From: Yersinia intermedia
GTDB lineage: Bacteria; Pseudomonadota; Gammaproteobacteria; Enterobacterales; Enterobacteriaceae
NCBI RefSeq assembly: GCF_900635455.1
Contig: NZ_LR134116.1
Location: 1,674,001-1,738,000 of the forward strand
DNA: 64,000 nucleotides
Direction: 5' to 3'
The notes beneath the pieces were generated by a model, which ran no database searches, was not told the origin of the DNA, and was given only the letters and a program-made list of their open reading frames with translations. Within the stretch, counting starts at the first letter, position 1, and every line of letters starts with the position of its first letter. Below, piece after piece: positions 58,221 to 64,000 of this stretch. The position numbers were made by a program, and so were the translations under genes.

Positions 58221-58892
58221 TTAGTAGCTTGATGCCACGGCCTGTTGGCCCGAAACGATGGTTACACCAGAGCTGGTACCAATGCGTGTTGCACCTGCTT
58301 TGATCATGGTTTCTGCTGTCTTTTGATCACGAACTGCACCCGATGCTTTAACGCCCATTACCGGGCCAACCGTAGCACGCATCAATTTAACATGTTCTTC
58401 TTTAGCACCACCGGTGCTGAAACCTGTTGAGGTTTTCACAAAGGCAACGTCAAGCTCACGACACATTTCACAAACTTGTACGATTTGCGCATCGCTTAAC
58501 AGGCAGGTTTCTAATATTACCTTCAACGGTGTAGCGGCGCAATTATCACGTACGGCCTTAATATCGGCTTTAACTTCTGCAATTTTTCCACTTTTCAGCC
58601 AACCAACATTGATAACCATATCAATCTCTTGCGCCCCAGCATTAATCGCTGCCTGAGCTTCAAAGGCTTTGGTTTCAGTCAGGCCTGCACCCAGCGGAAA
58701 ACCAATGACTGAGCACACCTTAACCTGGCTACCGGCCAACTGTTGAGCTGCTACTGGAACGTATCCAGAATTAACACATACAGCATAGAAATGATGCTGT
58801 TTGGCTTCTTCACACAGTTTGATAATTTGGGCTTCCGTGGCATCCATTGCCAATAGGGTATGGTCAATGTAATTAGCGTAATTGATCGTCAT
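58221..58892 (-). CDS. deoC: Deoxyribose-phosphate aldolase DeoC (short form)
   Basis: Class I aldolase splitting 2-deoxyribose-5-phosphate to acetaldehyde and glyceraldehyde-3-phosphate. It has 223 residues, the short (Bacillus-like) form rather than the ~259-residue E. coli form. Start is the ATG with AAGGAT seven bases upstream. Motifs: [45 protein letters not shown], the Schiff-base lysine in [20 protein letters not shown], and [30 protein letters not shown]. Lacks neighbouring deoA/B/D. Confidence 0.92.
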   Translation of the reverse strand: MTINYANYIDHTLLAMDATEAQIIKLCEEAKQHHFYAVCVNSGYVPVAAQQLAGSQVKVCSVIGFPLGAGLTETKAFEAQAAINAGAQEIDMVINVGWLKSGKIAEVKADIKAVRDNCAATPLKVILETCLLSDAQIVQVCEMCRELDVAFVKTSTGFSTGGAKEEHVKLMRATVGPVMGVKASGAVRDQKTAETMIKAGATRIGTSSGVTIVSGQQAVASSY

Positions 58893-58930
58893 GATTTTTA
58901 TCCTTTGGTTCATCTATAAGTGACTACTGC

Positions 58931-58946
58931 TGTTATAATAGTAACA
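58931..58946. promoter_or_regulatory. Candidate DeoR operator before deoC
   Basis: TGTTATAATAGTAACA, a near-palindrome matching the E. coli DeoR operator TGTTAGAATTCTAACA at 13 of 16 positions. It lies about 40-55 bases upstream of deoC, overlapping where a promoter would be. It suggests local control of deoC-deoR by DeoR. Confidence 0.6.
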
Positions 58947-59165
58947 TTTAAAGAGAAAAACAAAGGTAATTCTCACATATTTAGCTGTTTTACATTTTAT
59001 TTTGTTATTTTTTTTACATGAAAGATGTTTAAATGAACAAATAAAACACGCTATTTTTTTATTATTAATTGATTTTAAAGGATTATTTCATGACGTGGTA
59101 GAGGGCGATAGAGATTGCCGATTTTTTAGACCAACCGGCAATGTGAAATTTATAACGTAACCAGG

Positions 59166-59771
59166 CTAGCTTCTAACCCATCCTCGGCTGATCGGCATGG
59201 CAAAACTAATATGATAGAGGCGTGCCATACCGCTTGCGATAGCGTCACCGAACAAATTCCATACTAGCTGTGCGAATAGGCAACCGACAATCCCTAATAA
59301 GAAGGCTCCCACCATATCTAATGGCCAGTGAACACCCAGATAAATACGTGACCATGCAATGGCAGTGGCGACAATCATCATGCTGACGGCAGACCAACGT
59401 TTGTGCCAAAAAACAAACGCTAAGGCAAAGGTGAAAATAGCAGTGCCGTGATCACTCGGGAAAGAACTGTCTGGCGCATGAGGCATAAAGTTATAGCCAA
59501 AACCGACGACAAAAGGACGATCATGCGGGATAAGTATTCCGATACACGTCGCTGAAAGCATAGAGAAAGCAAGGGCCATCGCAGCCTTGGTTACTACAGT
59601 TCGCTGCAAATTGATGCTATCTTGCGGCCCCCATAACCACAGCCCCACGAGTAACACAGGGATGATCATGATCAGGTCACGTGCGATGAACGTCGCAAAA
59701 GAAATCATCCATGGCGATGATGCTGGCGTCGCATTTATCATGGAAAAGAAAAAATAGTTCATTTGTTCCAT
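59166..59771 (-). CDS. ybjG: Undecaprenyl-diphosphatase YbjG (BcrC/PAP2 type)
   Basis: Inner-membrane PAP2 phosphatase recycling undecaprenyl pyrophosphate, 201 residues. Motifs: the C1-type HDRPFVVGFG, C2 SFPSDHGTAIFTFALAF and C3 WSRIYLGVHWPLDMVG. Collinear with E. coli YbjG, which also neighbours deoR. It starts one base into the stop codon of the upstream PAP2 gene (TAATG), implying coupled translation. Confidence 0.9.
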   Translation of the reverse strand: MEQMNYFFFSMINATPASSPWMISFATFIARDLIMIIPVLLVGLWLWGPQDSINLQRTVVTKAAMALAFSMLSATCIGILIPHDRPFVVGFGYNFMPHAPDSSFPSDHGTAIFTFALAFVFWHKRWSAVSMMIVATAIAWSRIYLGVHWPLDMVGAFLLGIVGCLFAQLVWNLFGDAIASGMARLYHISFAMPISRGWVRS

Positions 59772-60541
59772 TATTCGGTACCTTTATCGCGGCGGCAAAA
59801 ACCGCTAATCATCCAAAACAAAGTCAACTGACTCAGCCATACCCACCAACCTGCCCACAGGTTATGAGTAAGAAAATGTGCCCCGCGCATAATTTGACCA
59901 AACCCCATCAACATGCCAAGACCAATACCGAGTAACCAACACAGCATTGCCAGCCGTGGTTGCTCGGGGTAGAACAGGAAAAATAGCGCCATTACGGCAA
60001 AACCGCTGGACGCATGACCACCAGGGAAACAATGACCTGGGCCTGCACCGACCGGCGTTGTGCCCATCAGCACATAGCTGATAGCTTTACCGCCATACTC
60101 CACCAGATCCCAAGGGCAGGAGTGCGCGCTGAAGGCCTTTAGAACACCAACTACCAATGGACCGATACCAAACAACAACATGGTTGTTATCAAGCGCCCG
60201 TTACGGCGATAAATGCCCCATAGCAATGCCACCACGGCAGTACTGATAATGGCTATTTTCAACAACCGGTGATTGAGTAAGTCCAGCCAGTAGTTGTTTT
60301 CCCATGGAAAGTTTTGCCCGACGGGATCAAACCAGTAATTACTGATAAACCAATCAAGTTGTTCGTTGCTCGATAACCACAGAAATAGTGATCCACTGAG
60401 TACCAACCCCAAAACCTGCCAAAAATAGAAGGATAACGGCAACGAGTAAAGGGAGTTTGTCTTAATTATCCATGCTGTTGAGGCATTATTTAATGTCACT
60501 GGAGTGACATCGGCTTGGGAGGTGGGTTTGCTGGTCTTCAC
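59771..60541 (-). CDS. PAP2-superfamily membrane phosphatase
   Basis: Membrane protein of 256 residues with about six helices and PAP2 motifs: C2 PGGHASSGFAVMALFF and C3 RGAHFLTHNLWAG. The C1 motif is diverged (KAFSAHSCPWDL in place of KxxxxxxRP). The N-terminus begins with a long soluble, Thr/Ser/Asn-rich segment. It is not a plain duplicate of YbjG. Possible roles are dephosphorylation of a lipid or lipid A. First gene of a two-gene unit with ybjG, overlapping by one base. Substrate not assignable from sequence. Confidence 0.82.
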   Translation of the reverse strand: MKTSKPTSQADVTPVTLNNASTAWIIKTNSLYSLPLSFYFWQVLGLVLSGSLFLWLSSNEQLDWFISNYWFDPVGQNFPWENNYWLDLLNHRLLKIAIISTAVVALLWGIYRRNGRLITTMLLFGIGPLVVGVLKAFSAHSCPWDLVEYGGKAISYVLMGTTPVGAGPGHCFPGGHASSGFAVMALFFLFYPEQPRLAMLCWLLGIGLGMLMGFGQIMRGAHFLTHNLWAGWWVWLSQLTLFWMISGFCRRDKGTE

Positions 60542-60667
60542 GACGTAACCTGAAGCTGAAATGGGGAATGTTAATACTGTAATATTACTGTCTTAAGAAA
60601 GCCTTAAGGGGCAGATAGCGCCATATGGATGGGATCAGAAATAAGCAGAACTCAAATTTCAGGCAAG

Positions 60668-60713
60668 AAAAAACCCGATTAGTCTTGAACCTAAGAAGGC
60701 GGGACTATCGGGC
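60668..60713 (-). terminator. Terminator of ybjL
   Basis: On the minus strand, CCCGATAGTC pairs (one bulge) with GACTAATCGGG around a 17-base loop, followed by TTTTTT. Confidence 0.65.
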
Positions 60714-60843
60714 TCCTCAATATGGGGACATCAAAGAAAAGCAGTGGCATTAAATCAGACCCCAGTCCAGCAAGAAAGTTCTGGGAAAATAAAAAAAGTA
60801 TAAAATAATGTTTAGCTTTTTCCGCAACGGCTTTTTTAGTGTA

Positions 60844-62532
60844 CTAGCCTAATACTCCCGGCCAAACAATAACGATCAACGAGCCTGCCAATGTTAATAG
60901 TACGTTGGCGATGGCATAAGTCCCTGCGTATCCTAGTGCCGGGATGTTACTGCGGGCAGTATCGCTGATGATGTCCATGGCCGGTGCGCAAGTTCGGGCA
61001 CCCATAATGGCACCAAAAAGCAGAGCCCGGTTCATGCGTAATACATAAGCACCAAAGAGAAAACAGATAACAACCGGTACCAGGCTAACTATCAGGCCGG
61101 AAATCAACATCTGCCCGCCGACCGCGCCCAAGCTGCTATTAATACCGCCACCGGCACTTAGCCCCACTCCTGCCATAAAGACCATTAAACCAAACTCTTT
61201 CACCATATTCAGCGCACCTTGCGGGATATAGCCAAAAGTAGGGTGGTTGGCACGTAAAAATCCGAGCATGATACCTGCCATTAACAGGCCGGCAGCGTTA
61301 CCAATACCGAAACTAAAATTACTGAATTGGAAGGTAATTAAACCAATCATCAATCCTAAAATAAAGAAGGCACAGAACGCCAACAGGTCGGTGACCTGGC
61401 TGTGAATGGAGATAAAGCCTATCTTTTCTGCCACGCTTTTGACTCGCCGCGCATCACCGCTGACTTGCAGCACGTCGCCTTTATTCAATACCACGTTGTC
61501 ATCAATGGGCATTTCAATTTGGCTGCGGATCACCCGGTTTAGGAAGCAACCATGGTCGGTCAATTTTAAATGGCTGAGTCGTTTGCCGACGGCACTGCTA
61601 TTTTTAACCACGATTTCTTCGGTAACAATGCGCATATCCAGTAGGTCACGGTCGAAAACTTCTTTACCGTTACGAAAACTGGGGTCAAGGCGGGAGTGGG
61701 CGTCGGGGTAACCGACCAGTGAGATCTCGTCCCCCACTTGCAGTACTGCATCGCCATCTGGATTCGCTAAAATACCATTGCGACGAATTCGCTCAATATA
61801 GCAACCTGTTTGGCGGTAAATGCCTAATTCACGTAAATTTTTACCATCCGCCCATGCCACCAATTCTGGGCCAACCCGATAGGCGCGGATCACCGGTAAA
61901 TAGACCTTGCGCTGGCTATCAGTATCCAAACCGCGCTCACGGGCAATTTGCTGAGCACTGGTTGGCAAGTCCTGATGTTGGAGTTTGGGCAAATAGCGAG
62001 CGCCCAGAATCAGGCTCACCAGCCCGATAAGATAGGTCAGGGCGTAACCGAGGCTTAGATTATCCTGCGCGTGCTGCAATGCCGGATTATTGGCGATAGT
62101 GTGGCGTAACGTATCACCTGCACCCACCAAAACCGGTGTGGATGTCATTGAACCGGCCAACATCCCGGCAGTCAGGCCAATATCCCAGCCAAATAATTTA
62201 CCTAGCCCCAAAGCCAAAATCATTGCGCTACTTACCATGACCAGCGCGAGCATTAGATAGTTTTTGCCGTCACGGAAGAAGATAGAGAAAAAGTTTGGTC
62301 CGGCTTCGACACCGACACAAAAAATAAAGAGCATAAAGCCCAAATTCAGCGCTTCGGTATTGATAGTAAAATGCTGTTGCCCAAGCAACAGTGATACCAC
62401 CAACACACCAATAGCGTTACCTAATTGAATAGGACCAAGTCGCAGTTTACCCAGGCACAATCCCAAGGCTAAAACCACGAACAACAACAAGATGTAATTG
62501 CCGTTTAACAAATTTGCGACGTTTATATTCAC
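60844..62532 (-). CDS. ybjL: AspT/YidE-family putative transporter YbjL
   Basis: Inner-membrane protein, 562 residues (E. coli 561), with two halves of helices around two TrkA_C (RCK_C) domains. N-terminal helices ([33 protein letters not shown]...). RCK-type region 205-370 ([55 protein letters not shown]). C-terminal helices with [48 protein letters not shown]. It starts with GTG; no ATG lies nearby and the N-terminus matches the family. Function unproven. Confidence 0.9.
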   Translation of the reverse strand: MNINVANLLNGNYILLLFVVLALGLCLGKLRLGPIQLGNAIGVLVVSLLLGQQHFTINTEALNLGFMLFIFCVGVEAGPNFFSIFFRDGKNYLMLALVMVSSAMILALGLGKLFGWDIGLTAGMLAGSMTSTPVLVGAGDTLRHTIANNPALQHAQDNLSLGYALTYLIGLVSLILGARYLPKLQHQDLPTSAQQIARERGLDTDSQRKVYLPVIRAYRVGPELVAWADGKNLRELGIYRQTGCYIERIRRNGILANPDGDAVLQVGDEISLVGYPDAHSRLDPSFRNGKEVFDRDLLDMRIVTEEIVVKNSSAVGKRLSHLKLTDHGCFLNRVIRSQIEMPIDDNVVLNKGDVLQVSGDARRVKSVAEKIGFISIHSQVTDLLAFCAFFILGLMIGLITFQFSNFSFGIGNAAGLLMAGIMLGFLRANHPTFGYIPQGALNMVKEFGLMVFMAGVGLSAGGGINSSLGAVGGQMLISGLIVSLVPVVICFLFGAYVLRMNRALLFGAIMGARTCAPAMDIISDTARSNIPALGYAGTYAIANVLLTLAGSLIVIVWPGVLG

Positions 62533-62831
62533 TATTATGACTTTCTATTTAGCTCGGATGATCCACGATGTACAGGCTCTTGGTTTAAAGGCAGAAGGAG
62601 GCATTGCTTTAAACTCAGAATATTTATCGCCAAACAGGCTATATATGTGGGCGATAGCGGGGTTATTCTAATCGGTCTGCTGCGAGACAGCCAGTAGTAA
62701 GCAGGAAGTTTGGTATCGGAAGAAGGATATGCTTTATTACCCGCACTGGAAGGTATTATATGTGGTTAATGAGCCGCTTAGTCCGGTTTGTTGGGTCTGT
62801 TTTTACGGTGTTGCACTTGAGCACTGGCAAT
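62533..62831. other. ybjL upstream region, no gene
   Basis: About 300 bases between ybjL and the grxA terminator. It must contain the ybjL promoter. No reading frame with a ribosome site; E. coli has ybjM here, which is absent. Confidence 0.5.
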
Positions 62832-62857
62832 AAAAAAAGGGTGTCAAACACCCTTTT
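62832..62857 (-). terminator. Rho-independent terminator of grxA
   Basis: On the minus strand, AAAAGGGTGT pairs with ACACCCTTTT around a TTG loop, followed by a run of T (TTTTTTTATTG). Confidence 0.9.
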
Positions 62858-62911
62858 CGGATAAAGCCTAAATCATACGGGCTGAGAAACTCTCTGTTGC
62901 TGTCAACCAGA

Positions 62912-63175
62912 TTACTGGAACAGGCTCAGATTTTCTTTAGCGTATGCTTCAAAATCTGTGCAGCCGCCAATGTGTTTCTCATCAATGAAGATTTGTGGCA
63001 CGGTCTCTACCGGCTTGCCGACTGTTTTTTCCAAATCAGCTTTGGTGATACCTTCCGCGTGAATATCGATGTAACGGAATTTAAAATCGTCGCGTTCAGT
63101 TTCCAGTTTTTCTGCCAGTTCTTTGGCACGGACACAGTAAGGACATCCAGGACGCCCGAAAATCACAGCAAACAT
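62912..63175 (-). CDS. grxA: Glutaredoxin 1 GrxA
   Basis: Cytoplasmic glutathione-dependent disulfide reductase, 87 residues, active site CPYC in RPGCPYCVRAKE, the TVPQIF cis-proline loop and GGCTDFE. Ribosome site AAGGAG. Followed by a strong terminator. OxyR-regulated in E. coli; I did not locate a binding site in the intergenic region to ybjC. Confidence 0.93.
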   Translation of the reverse strand: MFAVIFGRPGCPYCVRAKELAEKLETERDDFKFRYIDIHAEGITKADLEKTVGKPVETVPQIFIDEKHIGGCTDFEAYAKENLSLFQ

Positions 63176-63448
63176 GTAAAACTCCTTGATTAAATTGAGC
63201 TATCCCCGTCATTTTTCAACCGGGTGTAATCACTTCGCCAACAGCTCTCTATGTATTCAACTGTTAAATGACTTCTGCGCATTACTCACTCTCACTGGGG
63301 TCTACTATGCCCTCTGGCGCAGTGAAAAAAAAGCAGGATTTGCCTGTTAGTTTGATTAATGGTACCTATTTGCTTATCGGGACTGTTACAAGTTGTGAGG
63401 ATTCAATACACTAAGTAAACGCTTGTGCAGAGCCTATCGGAGGTAAAG

Positions 63449-63757
63449 ATGCGCTCGTTAGGAGATATGCCCCGCATTGTGATTGTTTCAGAAGTGCTGG
63501 GGATGCTATTACTGGTTGTTGCCTACCTAAGTATTAATGGCTATCTGTCATTACCGGATTCAATGGGGGCACCGATTGTCGCCATTATTATGATTTTTGT
63601 CGGAATTGGGCTGATGCTCCCCGCTGCTGCGTGTATTGTTTGGCGCGTCGCGAGTGGTTTTGGCCCGCTCTTAGGCAGCGCCGACAGAATATCAAGACCA
63701 CAATCCAAGAAAGAATCCGAGGCTGAACAGGCAAAAAAGGATAACAAACCCGATTAG
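63449..63757 (+). CDS. ybjC: DUF1418 membrane protein YbjC
   Basis: 102 residues from the ATG with CGGAGGT five bases upstream; the frame starting at 63425 is longer but unsupported. Two hydrophobic helices (VSEVLGMLLLVVAYLSI and APIVAIIMIFVGIGLMLPAAACIV) and a charged tail (KKESEAEQAKKDNKPD). Divergent from grxA as in E. coli. Function unknown. Confidence 0.85.
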   Translation: MRSLGDMPRIVIVSEVLGMLLLVVAYLSINGYLSLPDSMGAPIVAIIMIFVGIGLMLPAAACIVWRVASGFGPLLGSADRISRPQSKKESEAEQAKKDNKPD

Positions 63758-63876
63758 GGCAATTACTGAGTCAGTATAGGGGCATTAAATTTGTCGGTAT
63801 TGATCATAGCGCTGTCGGTCAATATTCCGTAAGCTATGCCACTTTTCGTCTTATGAGAATCGTGAGGTAGGTTGTT

Positions 63877-64000
63877 ATGGATTCACTCATCGTCCCGGAT
63901 TTAGCCCTATTACGGCGTTGGCTGGATCAACTCGGTATCTCATTTTTTGAGTGCGACTCCTGTCAGGCGCTGCATTTGCCGCATATGCAGAACTTTGAAG
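63877..64000 (+). CDS. ybjN: YbjN family protein, N-terminal fragment
   Basis: The first ~41 codons, beginning MDSLIVPDLALLRRWLDQLG and continuing to FECDSCQALHLPHMQNFE. They match E. coli YbjN, a type III secretion chaperone-fold protein linked to stress and motility. The ATG has GAGG about ten bases upstream. E. coli has nfsA and rimK between ybjC and ybjN; here the gap is only 119 bases. Confidence 0.88.
   Translation, partial: MDSLIVPDLALLRRWLDQLGISFFECDSCQALHLPHMQNFE

Overview
The window looks like a chromosomal segment of an enterobacterium of the genus Yersinia; I cannot fix the species. The evidence is the gene order. Long stretches are collinear with the E. coli yej-rtn-spr-yeiU-yeiR, yeiP/yeiW, fruBKA, nfo-yeiH-yeiE-lysP-cirA and dacC-deoR-ybjG-ybjL-grxA-ybjC-ybjN regions. 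They are interrupted by Yersinia-style additions and by many ERIC-type palindromic repeats. I see no phage, insertion sequence, CRISPR array, rRNA or tRNA gene. Most genes are ordinary metabolism, transport and envelope functions.

Layout. 0-8 kb (minus strand): the peptide ABC transporter yejABE, the c-di-GMP phosphodiesterase pdeN (rtn), the endopeptidase mepS, lpxT and the metal GTPase yeiR. 8-13 kb: an orphan fimbrial-like protein and a hexuronate block (uxuR, a UxuB/YeiQ-type oxidoreductase, uxuA), with ERIC repeats in the gaps. 13-16 kb: yeiP (EF-P-like), an Mtr-type tryptophan permease with a TrpR-type operator, and yeiW. 16-26 kb: an N-acetylgalactosamine (aga) regulon with divergent repressor agaR, a PTS (agaVWEF), deacetylase, deaminase, tagatose-bisphosphate aldolase and an exported GH36-like glycosidase. 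26-31 kb: a TMAO-reductase pair (torA/torC type) and a Nudix hydrolase. 31-35 kb: fruBKA with two Cra operators. 35-43 kb: nfo, yeiH, yeiE, lysP and the catecholate-siderophore receptor cirA, with a Fur box and a long leader. 43-52 kb: a glutathione transferase, a HAD phosphatase, then a sulfur cluster. That cluster holds a 2-oxoglutarate/Fe(II)-type oxygenase with a second MetQNI-type ABC transporter, facing a convergent cystathionine gamma-lyase/beta-synthase pair. 52-64 kb: dacC, sdaC-sdaB, deoC-deoR, two coupled PAP2 phosphatases, ybjL, grxA, ybjC and the start of ybjN.

How the genes work together. The aga block forms a complete route. The exported glycosidase could release GalNAc-type sugars, the PTS imports and phosphorylates them, AgaA deacetylates, AgaS deaminates/isomerises, and AgaY/AgaZ cleave tagatose-1,6-bisphosphate. 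AgaR-type operators lie before both agaZ and agaS. The uxu block converts fructuronate through mannonate to 2-keto-3-deoxygluconate. The CBS/CGL pair gives a reverse transsulfuration route (homocysteine to cysteine) that E. coli K-12 lacks, next to a methionine-type importer and an oxygenase. This is the least conventional cluster in the window.

Start codons were moved inward from the longest reading frame where a Shine-Dalgarno sequence and family length argued for it. Names given from memory of E. coli orthologues rest on sequence resemblance plus synteny; no database search was run.
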